Shown: positions 1 through 5,244, counted from the stretch's first letter. The stretch is DNA of 5,244 bases from Nitrospiraceae bacterium (GCA_003523945.1 DOFS01000490.1:1-5244); one strand, 5' to 3'. Notes: a model not told the origin generated them from the sequence alone. Translations and numbers: made by a program.

Positions 1-119
1 ATGCCCATCACCGCTGATAAAACAATCACGTGAAAATTCATTGTACGGTTCATCACTTCCTCCTTTATGGTTGTTGAGATAATCCTGTTTCTATCCTGAC
101 GGGTATTTCCAATTTTCAT
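1..119 (-). CDS. N-terminus of an unidentified protein, partial at window edge
   Basis: The beginning of a gene that continues beyond base 1. Two in-frame ATG starts exist, with no stop between them. The upstream one, at 119, has AAAGGAG about 8 nt before it. The downstream one, at 53, has AAGGAGG 5 nt before it, the stronger site. Starting at 53 the visible residues are MNRTMNFHVIVLSAVMG, which looks like the start of a signal peptide or first membrane helix. Starting at 119 adds 22 mostly polar residues (MKIGNTRQDRNRIISTT and so on), which would be an unusual extension for an exported protein. I therefore favour 53, but record the whole open frame. It lies 54 nt after the doxX stop on the same strand with no terminator visible, so co-transcription with doxX is likely. 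Too little is present to name a family. Confidence 0.6.
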   Translation of the reverse strand, partial: MKIGNTRQDRNRIISTTIKEEVMNRTMNFHVIVLSAVMG

Positions 120-173
120 GTCTTGACTCCTTTAATTATTTTTTCCCTAGTTGTACATTTAAATCTGTCACGC

Positions 174-668
174 TTAGGCTGCCGCAGTCCGACGAGTCCC
201 ATCAGCGTGCAATGATTCCTGCCGTGCAAACCACTTCCCAATGACCTGATCGACCGACAACTTCCCGCCGCCCGTCAGCATTAACGACAGACCCATGCCA
301 ATGACGAGCAGGTGATACTCAAATCCTTCACCGGCCTGTTGACCAAACCAGTTCATAAAAAACCCGTTTGACCAGTGCACCGTCGCAATGGCACCTAGCA
401 TGATGATGCCCAAACTCGCGGCTGTGAACCGCGTCATAAATCCGGCTGCCAGTGCCAGTGCGCCAACCGACTCTCCCATAATCACCAGAAACGCAATCAG
501 CCAGGGCAACCCCATTTGTTCCGTAAAGAATCCCATCGTGCCCTCAAACCCGTTTCCTCCATACCATCCCAGTAGCTTCTGAGCGCCGTGAGGAAAAATG
601 ACTAAGGCCAGCATCACTCGCAAAATCAACGGCGCCCACCGCTCTTCTGTTTGAAATAATGTTTTCAT
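174..668 (-). CDS. DoxX family membrane protein
   Basis: A 164-residue inner-membrane protein of the DoxX family, of normal length for that family. About four hydrophobic helices can be seen, near residues 13-33, 55-77, 82-98 and 117-133. Family hallmarks are the HGAQKLLGWYGG segment after helix 1 (residues 27-38), a Glu in helix 2 (MGES, about 66), the FMTR turn (77-80) and the GEGFEYHLL segment (113-121) leading into helix 4. The ATG at 668 has AAAGGAG 8 nt upstream, so the start is secure. DoxX was named for a subunit of archaeal thiosulfate:quinone oxidoreductase. Most bacterial members are uncharacterised, and some are linked to redox or thiol stress at the membrane, so the substrate here is unknown. 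It is preceded by a sigma-54-type promoter (760-776) and followed closely by the partial gene at the window edge. Family assignment is firm; function is not. Confidence 0.93.
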   Translation of the reverse strand: MKTLFQTEERWAPLILRVMLALVIFPHGAQKLLGWYGGNGFEGTMGFFTEQMGLPWLIAFLVIMGESVGALALAAGFMTRFTAASLGIIMLGAIATVHWSNGFFMNWFGQQAGEGFEYHLLVIGMGLSLMLTGGGKLSVDQVIGKWFARQESLHADGTRRTAAA

Positions 669-690
669 GGCTAACTCTCCTTTGTGAATG
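669..690 (-). promoter_or_regulatory. Ribosome binding site of the DoxX gene
   Basis: On the minus strand the leader reads AAAGGAG, then eight bases, then the ATG at 668. This is a near-perfect Shine-Dalgarno site and fixes the start of the DoxX protein. Confidence 0.8.
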
Positions 691-759
691 AATACATGTG
701 ATTGATTTGTCGTTGTGTGTTCTCACCAAAGCTTTGTTGAACTCTTACCCTTTACATAT

Positions 760-776
760 GGCAAGAGCCGTTCCAA
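760..776 (-). promoter_or_regulatory. Sigma-54 (-24/-12) promoter upstream of DoxX gene
   Basis: Read on the minus strand, this is TTGGAACG-GCTC-TTGCC. The consensus for RpoN promoters is YTGGCACG-N4-TTGCW. The invariant GG (774-773) and GC (762-761) are present with exactly ten bases between them, the TTGC box is complete, and the mismatches are C to A in the -24 box and the last W. Transcription would start near base 749, giving a leader of roughly 80 nt before the DoxX start at 668. A sigma-54 promoter needs an enhancer-binding AAA+ activator. One is encoded in this window (4164-5244), and an inverted-repeat cluster lies just upstream (795-858). The match is by eye only, with no score computed. 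Confidence 0.6.
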
Positions 777-777
777 C

Positions 778-807
778 TTGCCGGATGGAAAAATACTCAC
801 ATAACTC
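778..807 (+). promoter_or_regulatory. Possible sigma-70 promoter, plus strand
   Basis: TTGCCG (778-783) and CATAAC (800-805) are each a four-of-six match to the -35 and -10 boxes, separated by 16 bases. Transcription would start near 812 and read into the small ORF at 841. The boxes are weak and the call rests mainly on position, divergent to the DoxX promoter and upstream of a ribosome binding site. Confidence 0.2.
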
Positions 808-858
808 ATTGAATGAATGAGTTTTTTAAGGAAGGCTCTGGTGACTCAGCAGATGAGT
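795..858. promoter_or_regulatory. Cluster of ACTCA/TGAGT half-sites, probable operator or enhancer
   Basis: The pentamer ACTCA or its complement TGAGT occurs five times in 64 bases: 795-799, 804-808 and 844-848 as ACTCA, and 818-822 and 854-858 as TGAGT. They form two inverted repeats. One is AACTCATT-GAATG-AATGAGTT (803-823), a perfect 8-bp arm pair. The other is ACTCA-GCAGA-TGAGT (844-858). By rough count well under one occurrence would be expected in this length. The cluster lies about 45 to 110 bases upstream of the predicted DoxX transcription start, within the usual range for an activator of a sigma-54 promoter. The first repeat is followed by a T-run (822-827), so it could instead act as an RNA hairpin on the plus strand. 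Confidence 0.45.
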
Positions 859-984
859 GTCGAATCAAAAGATGACGATATATCGACTCGTGACGAGGGG
901 ACGACAATTCGGCAAATACAAAACGGCGAAGGTTTTCTATTCAAAAGTCGGGTTCGAACAGCACTTATGGTTTTTCCCAAGTAA
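841..984 (+). CDS. Possible small protein of 47 residues, unknown
   Basis: An open frame starting at GTG 841 and ending TAA at 982-984. AAGGAAG (828-834) lies six bases before the start, a good ribosome binding site. An in-frame ATG at 853 has no such site. The product would begin VTQQMSVESKDDDISTRDEG, a polar acidic N-terminus, and end in a more basic and hydrophobic stretch (FLFKSRVRTALMVFPK). There is no signal peptide or membrane helix. I recognise no family. A weak promoter-like pair upstream and a hairpin at 1008-1040 downstream would make a complete short transcription unit, divergent from DoxX and converging on the metallophosphoesterase gene. Against it, its first codons lie inside the half-site cluster and it is short enough to be open by chance. 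Confidence 0.3.
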   Translation: MTQQMSVESKDDDISTRDEGTTIRQIQNGEGFLFKSRVRTALMVFPK

Positions 985-1007
985 GAAGTTCACGGAATAG
1001 GATGAAT

Positions 1008-1045
1008 ACCAACGGCATCAATGCTGCAAACTCCGTTGGTCTTTA
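1008..1045 (+). terminator. Hairpin between converging units, possible terminator
   Basis: ACCAACGG (1008-1015) and CCGTTGGT (1033-1040) form a perfect 8-bp stem with a 17-base loop, followed on the plus strand by CTTTATT. It lies 24 bases after the small ORF at 841-984 and 57 bases past the stop of the minus-strand metallophosphoesterase gene, so it could end either transcript. The loop is long and the U-tract is poor, so it is a moderate candidate at best. Confidence 0.45.
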
Positions 1046-1096
1046 TTCGGTTCTCCTACAATTATCGAGAGTGGTCAGTTCTTTATCAGGATGTCG

Positions 1097-2680
1097 TCAA
1101 CCCTCCGGCGCAGACACGCTGCCACGCCGTTGAAAATGTTCTTCAACGATGTGAGTGATAAGACGGTCGCTCCGCCGAAGGTTGCGCCCCTGGGCGAATG
1201 TCGTATAGCGGTGAACGCCGGCCAGCATGCCGCTGTGCGTCGCCACCCGATAGAAAGCTTCCGGTGCGAGAGGCTTTCCGTTGACCGTCACATCCGTAAT
1301 CCGGCTGCCTGAGGGACGCTGGTAATCCACCGTCCACCCCATCCCCGATGTTTGGATTAACCCACCGACCATGGCTAGTGGGTCAGCGGCTTTCTGGTTC
1401 GTCGCGGTCTGTTCGAGAATCTTGAGGATCTGCGCCCCGCTCAGGTCTAAGGTCACCAGTTTTGATGAGTGTGGCAGCAGCGTGTAGAGGGTTTCGCGGG
1501 TGATCGGCCCCGCACGGAGAGTCAACCCGTACCCGACACCCGGCAGCAACGCCACATCGGCGCCGGTCTCCTGACGCAGCATCTCGCCCACCAGTTGGTC
1601 GAACGGACTGGCTGTCTTGTACTGCCGGCCAATATCCTCCCCGGCCGTGCCCACAACCGCTTCAAGTTGTTGACGATGCGGTTCGCGCAGCTTATCGATC
1701 AGCGCGGACACGTCCGGAGAGGGCTGACATTGATCATTCCAGAGCACGTGCAGGGTTTGTTCGACACCGGCAACCCGTTTGTCATTCATCCGGACCCGTA
1801 ATTCACCGACCAACACCCCATTCGAAAATGCCTCCACCAACCAGGTGTCATTTATTTTTTCCGGCGGTTCGGTCCAATTGTGCGAATGGCCACTGAGAAT
1901 AATGTCGATACCTTTGACCTCTCGCGCCAGTTTCCTGTCAACGGCCATTCCCTGGTGTGACACCACCACCACGACATCACTCTGTTGACGTAGCTCTGGA
2001 AGATACCGGCGAGTCGCATCAATGCCACTGGAAAAAAACACCGACTTAATATTTTCAGGGTTGGTGGTTTGACCGGTATTGTGGTAGCCGAGCGCCAGAA
2101 AGCCGACTTTGACGCCCCCGAGGGTCACCACCCGCCAAGGCTGTCCGAATACCGGCTCGCCGGTCTCGCGTAACGTGACATTGGCCGCCAGCATGGGGAA
2201 ATCGGCCAGAGCAGCCAGTTCTCGTGTTCGATCCAATCCATAATCGAAATCGTGGTTCCCGAGTGCAAGAAAATCGTAACCCAATGCGTTCATCAGCCGG
2301 ATCATCGCCTCACCCTTGGTAAGATCCCCAAGCAGATCGTCAGAAAATGTATCGCCGGCGTGAACCGCAAAGACATTCTCATCACCGCGAGCTTCGCGAA
2401 GTTGCCGGAGCAACGTGGCCTGACAGGCAAAACCGCCCGCCCGCCCGCTTCGTGTAAAGCCTGGTGTCCCTTTGCGGGAACCACCGGTCTGCGCCGTGGC
2501 ATTGTCAGATGCTACTACGATGGGATAATAGCGACCGTGAAAATCGTTCGTATGAACGAGGGTAAATTCTTTCGAAAAGGCCGCACCCTCATTAAAGCCA
2601 GGCACAGCCATGGCCATCACCATCATTAATAATAAACTCAACCGTTTTAAACAGATGAGGGTTCGTCCACTGATGGCCAT
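1097..2680 (-). CDS. Exported metallophosphoesterase, 5'-nucleotidase/SoxB-like
   Basis: A 527-residue two-domain protein of the UshA/5'-nucleotidase superfamily. Residues 12-34 (LKRLSLLLMMVMAMAVPGFN) are a Sec signal peptide, so it acts in the periplasm. The dinuclear metallophosphatase domain (about 38-300) has every ligand block: TNDFHG (44-49), HAGD (107-110), GNHDFDYG (141-148), SHQG (241-244) and GHSH (264-267). The C-terminal domain (about 340-510) is complete. However, the NGGGIR nucleotide-binding loop of UshA is replaced by PGVGYG (380-385), followed by the TLRAGPITRETLY segment (387-399). The MVGGL (437-441) and SRITDVTVNGKPL (459-471) segments resemble the thiosulfohydrolase SoxB as I remember it. 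The NHD block, by contrast, is nucleotidase-type. The ATG at 2680 follows a weak GGAAGA site. It lies 40 nt after the DsrE gene, so probably one operon. A phosphoesterase is near certain; the substrate is open. Confidence 0.9.
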   Translation of the reverse strand: MAISGRTLICLKRLSLLLMMVMAMAVPGFNEGAAFSKEFTLVHTNDFHGRYYPIVVASDNATAQTGGSRKGTPGFTRSGRAGGFACQATLLRQLREARGDENVFAVHAGDTFSDDLLGDLTKGEAMIRLMNALGYDFLALGNHDFDYGLDRTRELAALADFPMLAANVTLRETGEPVFGQPWRVVTLGGVKVGFLALGYHNTGQTTNPENIKSVFFSSGIDATRRYLPELRQQSDVVVVVSHQGMAVDRKLAREVKGIDIILSGHSHNWTEPPEKINDTWLVEAFSNGVLVGELRVRMNDKRVAGVEQTLHVLWNDQCQPSPDVSALIDKLREPHRQQLEAVVGTAGEDIGRQYKTASPFDQLVGEMLRQETGADVALLPGVGYGLTLRAGPITRETLYTLLPHSSKLVTLDLSGAQILKILEQTATNQKAADPLAMVGGLIQTSGMGWTVDYQRPSGSRITDVTVNGKPLAPEAFYRVATHSGMLAGVHRYTTFAQGRNLRRSDRLITHIVEEHFQRRGSVSAPEG

Positions 2681-2720
2681 TGGGGTCTTCCGAGAACGGC
2701 GAGTACAATCCGGGGTTTAA

Positions 2721-3290
2721 TTATTTGAATGAAATATATGCGTAATTGTCCATTTGCAAATTGATGTTCACCGTTGCAGCAGAAACCGCAATTTTCACAT
2801 CCGGAGCGATGTCACTCGTGGCATACCCGTGGTGGGCCGCGGCTTGTCCGCACACATAAATATCCACCCCGGCATTTTTCAGCTCCCGGATTAAGGCCAG
2901 ATCCGGATTCTGCGTCTTCCCCAAATCCTTCATGTAGGAATTGGCATGCTTGGCATAGGCTTTGTGCGATAGAGCCGCTTTGGTGGCTGCCCCGTGCAGG
3001 ATGACAGCCATTTTGAACCCATGTTCGATCCCTGCAGATGCTTGGGTATACTGATTGAGGATCAATGCCGCCCGGTCGAATCCCTTGAGCACACCACCCG
3101 ATCTTTCATCGGAGGTCATGTCGATGATCACTTTTGAGTTCTTCTGTGGAGGAAGTGCGGCGTCGGGTAATGCCACGATTCCCCCATGGTCTTTAATGAC
3201 AGGATGTCGAAATTCGGGATTTCCGATCGGATCCGCAAAAACGGGAGTGGCCACCCCCAATACTAAAATGCTCATGAGAATAGTTTTCAT
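2721..3290 (-). CDS. Exported DsrE-family protein
   Basis: A 189-residue protein of the DsrE/DsrF-like fold. The open frame extends to 3419, but the ATG at 3290 is chosen because AAGGA lies about 8 nt upstream and the protein then begins with a clean signal peptide (MKTILMSILVLGVATPVFA, cut after residue 19). The DsrE-like domain spans about residues 50-189: the VIIDMTS strand, the MAVILHGAAT strand and turn (94-103), GVDIYVCGQAAAHHG (141-155), and the family-typical ending with LQ and NYAYISF. Cys147 in VCGQ is the only cysteine and sits where DsrE-type proteins carry their active cysteine. Cytoplasmic DsrE and TusD carry sulfur as persulfide. The exported members are uncharacterised, so sulfur binding here is inference. 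It is the first gene of a probable pair with the metallophosphoesterase 40 nt downstream. Confidence 0.9.
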   Translation of the reverse strand: MKTILMSILVLGVATPVFADPIGNPEFRHPVIKDHGGIVALPDAALPPQKNSKVIIDMTSDERSGGVLKGFDRAALILNQYTQASAGIEHGFKMAVILHGAATKAALSHKAYAKHANSYMKDLGKTQNPDLALIRELKNAGVDIYVCGQAAAHHGYATSDIAPDVKIAVSAATVNINLQMDNYAYISFK

Positions 3291-3464
3291 GGAATATTTC
3301 CTTGGATAGCAGGATGTTGATGAATGTGATTCAAACCCTTTTTTATTCATCTTCAGGCCGGTGAAATTTTTACAGCACACCAATTTGTTTCTCATGCATG
3401 GACATTCACACCATACCACTTCATGCCGGCTTCAAAACTATCTAAAACCCTGGGAGGAGGCTAA
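3291..3464. other. Divergent intergenic region between DsrE gene and small ORFs
   Basis: These 174 bases must carry the promoter of the minus-strand DsrE unit and that of the plus-strand small ORFs. The DsrE ribosome binding site AAGGA is at about 3298-3302. I scanned both strands for the GG-N10-GC spacing of a sigma-54 promoter and found none. No convincing -35/-10 pair stands out: TATCTA (3440-3445) is a possible -10 for the plus strand, without a partner. A CATGCATG palindrome lies near 3393-3400, too short to call an operator. Confidence 0.4.
3452..3460 (+). promoter_or_regulatory. Strong ribosome binding site of small ORF
   Basis: GGGAGGAGG followed by CTAA and the ATG at 3465. It is the strongest Shine-Dalgarno sequence in the window and the main argument that the 43-codon ORF is translated. 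Confidence 0.65.
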
Positions 3465-3596
3465 ATGAGGACCAAAAGAGTAGACATGCGGCAAGGTAAA
3501 GCTAAAGCCCTGCGACACAAGGAACGAGGGATTGTTTCAGATGGGCGAAATCCGATTGATGATATTTTGAATCGTAACGGAGAAGAAAACAAATGA
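3465..3596 (+). CDS. Small highly charged protein, 43 residues, unknown
   Basis: An ATG-started frame ending TGA at 3594-3596, with GGGAGGAGG four bases upstream of the start. The product has a strongly basic first half (MRTKRVDMRQGKAKALRHKE) and a more acidic second half ending DDILNRNGEENK. There is no cysteine, membrane helix or signal peptide. The basic N-terminus would suit RNA or DNA contact, but that is only a composition argument. I recognise no family. It is transcribed divergently from the DsrE gene and towards the VOC gene. A second tiny ORF begins ten bases after its stop, with its ribosome binding site overlapping this stop, which suggests translational coupling. The very strong start site makes this the most credible of the small ORFs. 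Confidence 0.55.
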   Translation: MRTKRVDMRQGKAKALRHKERGIVSDGRNPIDDILNRNGEENK

Positions 3597-3605
3597 GGAG
3601 GAGCA

Positions 3606-3650
3606 ATGGGTTGTGAAAAAGGCAGGTCTTATCGAACCAGCAAGGCGTGA
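3606..3650 (+). CDS. Possible 14-residue peptide or start of a broken gene
   Basis: ATG at 3606, TGA at 3648-3650. The start is preceded by GAGGAGGAGCA, which overlaps the stop of the 43-codon ORF. The product would be MGCEKGRSYRTSKA, basic with one cysteine. The initiation signal is excellent but the frame is very short. It could be a true micropeptide, a leader peptide, or the intact front of a longer gene lost by mutation. The following sequence in this frame is ATG TGA and then antisense to the VOC gene, so no downstream remainder is visible. Confidence is for translation, not for function. Confidence 0.3.
   Translation: MGCEKGRSYRTSKA
3616..3641 (-). terminator. Weak terminator candidate after VOC gene
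   Basis: Read on the minus strand: GC-t-GGTT, loop CGATAA, GACC-t-GC, then CTTTTT. The stem has one T-T mismatch and one G-T wobble. It starts 53 bases after the VOC stop, where an end to the regulator-VOC transcript would be expected. It overlaps the 14-codon plus-strand ORF. Confidence 0.35.
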
Positions 3651-3693
3651 ATGTGAAGAACAGCGATACTGGATTACGGCACCAACAGCAGCA

Positions 3694-4134
3694 TCATGAC
3701 CCCAATAAACATTTCTTGTCATGATCATCCTCGGAGTAAAATCTGGCCTCGATGGTATTTCCCTCAGGATCGGGAAAATAAATGGAGGTTCCTGTTCCCT
3801 TCGCCCCCCACCGTTGAACAGGCCCTTCACTGATGGCAATCTTATGGTCACGAAGTCGACGATGTAAGTCCTCCCAATCTTTTTTGGTGAGTGAAAGGCA
3901 AAAGTGGTTCAGATTGCCGAAGCCTTTATCTGCCGAACTGTGTTGCTCCCACAATTTCTTGGGAAATAAATCTATCACGGTATCCTGATTGATGCGAACG
4001 GAGGGAAACGGCGCGTTCCCGGCACGATAGTCTTCCAGACGCTCTGCGGGTAGCATCAGAATTCTTGTGTAGAAATCGATTATGGTTTCATCATCTTCAA
4101 TATTCAGCACAATGTGATCGAGAAATCCTTGCAT
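3694..4134 (-). CDS. VOC family protein (glyoxalase/dioxygenase fold)
   Basis: A 146-residue single-domain member of the vicinal-oxygen-chelate superfamily, the usual length for two beta-alpha-beta-beta-beta modules. The first module starts LDHIVLNIEDDETIIDFYTR (5-24), the second around NLNHFCLSL (74-82), and it closes with SIYFPDPEGNTIEARFY (117-133). Probable metal ligands are His7, His77 and Glu129; the fourth may be Asp55 in TVIDLF. The sequence resembles proteins annotated 'VOC family virulence protein', a name without a known reaction. The frame is open further upstream into the regulator gene, but the ATG at 4134 has GGAG seven bases before it, whereas the ATG at 4140 has it almost touching. 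The start lies 29 nt after the stop of the sigma-54 activator, so they are probably co-transcribed and the substrate may be linked to what that activator senses. Confidence 0.88.
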   Translation of the reverse strand: MQGFLDHIVLNIEDDETIIDFYTRILMLPAERLEDYRAGNAPFPSVRINQDTVIDLFPKKLWEQHSSADKGFGNLNHFCLSLTKKDWEDLHRRLRDHKIAISEGPVQRWGAKGTGTSIYFPDPEGNTIEARFYSEDDHDKKCLLGS

Positions 4135-4163
4135 AGACATTCTCCACGGTTCGCTCCACACCA

Positions 4164-5244
4164 TTAGGACGGGCGGGAAATTCCGAGCTTTTTCATTTTG
4201 GAGATCAACGTGGTGCGTTTCATCCCCAACCGTGCCGCCGTGCCTCCAGCGCCGCCGATTACCCATTTGGTATCCTGGAGCGCACGGAGGATGTGATCCC
4301 GTTCGGCTCCTTCTAATGTTGTTATGGGCTGAGTCGACCGCTGAACGTTTGCTTTGAGGTCCAATAACGGCACAGCCAGCTCGGACCCCTGGGAAAGAAT
4401 AACCGCGCGCTCAATCAGGTTTTCCAGTTCACGAATATTCCCGGGCCAGGGATAGCCTGCCAGACGTTCCATCGTCTTGGTCGGAATGGTCTCGATGGGC
4501 TTTTTCATCCTGGTGGCATACCGCTGGGTAAAATACCGAACGAGAATGGGGATATCCTCTTGCCGGTCGCGAAGAGGCGGAACCGTGATGGGAAAGACAT
4601 TCAACCGGTAATACAGGTCACTTCGAAACTCGCCGGCTTCCACCATCTGCATTAAATCGCGGTTGGTGGCCGCGACCAGTCGAACATCGACACGGATCGT
4701 ACGCGTCCCGCCCAATCGTTCAAACTCCTGTTCCTGAAGCACCCGAAGCATCTTGGATTGCAACTCTAATGGCACTTCCCCGATTTCGTCCAAAAAAATG
4801 GTTCCGCGATGCGCAAGTTCAAAGCGGCCGACCTTTTGAGAAATAGCCCCTGTAAAGGCACCTTTTTCGTGGCCGAATAGTTCGCTTTCCAAGAGACCTG
4901 TGGGAATGGCCGCGCAGTTTATTTTGACAAAGGCCTGGTCTTTTCGCGTGCTGAGTTGGTGGAGAGCTCGGGCAATGAGTTCCTTGCCTGTGCCCGTCTC
5001 ACCCAAAATCAGCACGGTTGAATCGGTTGGGGCGACAATTTCCAATTGTTGAAGGACACGCATTAAGCCCGTACTCTCGCCGACAATCTCCTCGAAGTTG
5101 GCTTCTGTCCGAATTTCATCCCGGAGATAGACATTCTCCTTTTCCAGCTTTTCTTTTAATTCGGTAATTTCCCGATAGACAAGAGCATTATCGAGGGCAA
5201 TCGCCACCTGTCCGGCGACCTGCGTCAGCAGGTCGGCATCCGCC
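4164..5244 (-). CDS. Sigma-54-dependent Fis-family activator, FhlA-like, 5' end missing
   Basis: The last 359 codons of an enhancer-binding protein; the frame runs off the right edge, so the start is not visible. The visible part opens with [20 protein letters not shown], the end of a GAF sensor domain, then a coiled linker ([20 protein letters not shown]). Next is the AAA+ domain with Walker A GETGTGKE (codons from 5003), the sigma-54-contacting GAFTGA loop (from 4862), Walker B TIFLDE (from about 4802), the RLNVFPI and PPLRDR segments, and [14 protein letters not shown]. The C-terminus is a Fis-type helix-turn-helix, [20 protein letters not shown]. All motifs needed to activate RNA polymerase with sigma-54 are intact. 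The signal is unknown: GAF domains bind small molecules, and in FhlA formate. A VOC gene follows 29 nt downstream. A sigma-54 promoter occurs at 760-776, but 3.4 kb away. Confidence 0.95.
   Translation of the reverse strand, partial: ADADLLTQVAGQVAIALDNALVYREITELKEKLEKENVYLRDEIRTEANFEEIVGESTGLMRVLQQLEIVAPTDSTVLILGETGTGKELIARALHQLSTRKDQAFVKINCAAIPTGLLESELFGHEKGAFTGAISQKVGRFELAHRGTIFLDEIGEVPLELQSKMLRVLQEQEFERLGGTRTIRVDVRLVAATNRDLMQMVEAGEFRSDLYYRLNVFPITVPPLRDRQEDIPILVRYFTQRYATRMKKPIETIPTKTMERLAGYPWPGNIRELENLIERAVILSQGSELAVPLLDLKANVQRSTQPITTLEGAERDHILRALQDTKWVIGGAGGTAARLGMKRTTLISKMKKLGISRPS

Noticed and set aside
1469..1801. 110-codon plus-strand open frame
   Set aside because: It lies wholly antisense to the metallophosphoesterase, whose motifs are unmistakable. 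The product looks like a composition shadow and there is no ribosome binding site of note.
2252..2629. 125-codon plus-strand open frame ending in a histidine run
   Set aside because: Antisense to the signal peptide and first domain of the metallophosphoesterase. The histidine-rich end is simply the complement of the Met-rich signal peptide codons.
1097..2680. Calling the metallophosphoesterase SoxB outright
   Set aside because: The NHD block is nucleotidase-type and no other sox gene is in the window, so only SoxB-likeness of the C-terminal domain is claimed.
3393..3400. CATGCATG palindrome upstream of the DsrE gene
   Set aside because: A lone 8-base palindrome is expected by chance in a few kilobases and has no matching arms around it.
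3291..3419. Longer N-terminus for the DsrE protein
   Set aside because: The extra 43 residues are cysteine-rich and unlike the family, would bury the signal peptide, and have no good ribosome binding site; the ATG at 3290 has one.
3537..3851. 104-codon minus-strand open frame
   Set aside because: Out of frame with the VOC protein and overlapping both it and the better-supported plus-strand small ORF; no recognisable protein features.
4135..4266. Longer N-terminus for the VOC protein overlapping the activator gene
   Set aside because: The extra residues are an arginine-rich shadow of the activator's HTH codons; the VOC fold begins at the DHIVLN strand just after ATG 4134.
1..5244. CRISPR array, transposon ends, tRNA or rRNA genes
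   Set aside because: No regularly spaced repeats, transposase motifs, terminal inverted repeats or tRNA cloverleaf signatures were seen on either strand.

Overview
This 5.2 kb window reads as ordinary bacterial chromosome from a Gram-negative organism of middling G+C (about half by eye). Shine-Dalgarno sites are strong, two proteins carry Sec-type signal peptides pointing to a periplasm, and there is an FhlA-like sigma-54 activator. The gene styles resemble Nitrospirota (a Nitrospira-like nitrite oxidiser is my best guess), but nothing visible proves the taxon.

From the right edge leftwards on the minus strand: (a) 5244-4164 is the 3' part of a sigma-54-dependent Fis-type activator (end of a GAF domain, AAA+ domain, HTH). 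It is followed after 29 nt by a small VOC-family (glyoxalase/dioxygenase fold) protein at 4134-3694. (b) 3465-3650, plus strand, holds two tandem tiny ORFs, each behind a near-perfect ribosome binding site. (c) 3290-2721 is an exported DsrE-family protein, followed after 40 nt by an exported two-domain metallophosphoesterase (2680-1097). Its N-terminal half is 5'-nucleotidase-like and its C-terminal half looks more like SoxB than UshA. (d) 669-1096 is a regulatory and small-ORF region. It contains a good -24/-12 (sigma-54) promoter reading left into doxX, a dense cluster of ACTCA/TGAGT half-sites behind it, a possible 47-codon plus-strand ORF, and a hairpin between converging units. (e) 668-174 is a four-helix DoxX membrane protein, followed by the start of another gene (119 or 53 to 1) that leaves the window.

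Possible joint role (inference): DoxX-family proteins, DsrE-family proteins and SoxB-like phosphoesterases each have relatives in sulfur-compound oxidation, so the window may hold envelope functions for handling reduced sulfur or thiols. Each family also has many members with no such role. The clearest regulatory statement is that the doxX unit carries a sigma-54 promoter signature with a plausible upstream activator site. Whether the activator encoded at 4164-5244 is its regulator cannot be told from sequence alone.
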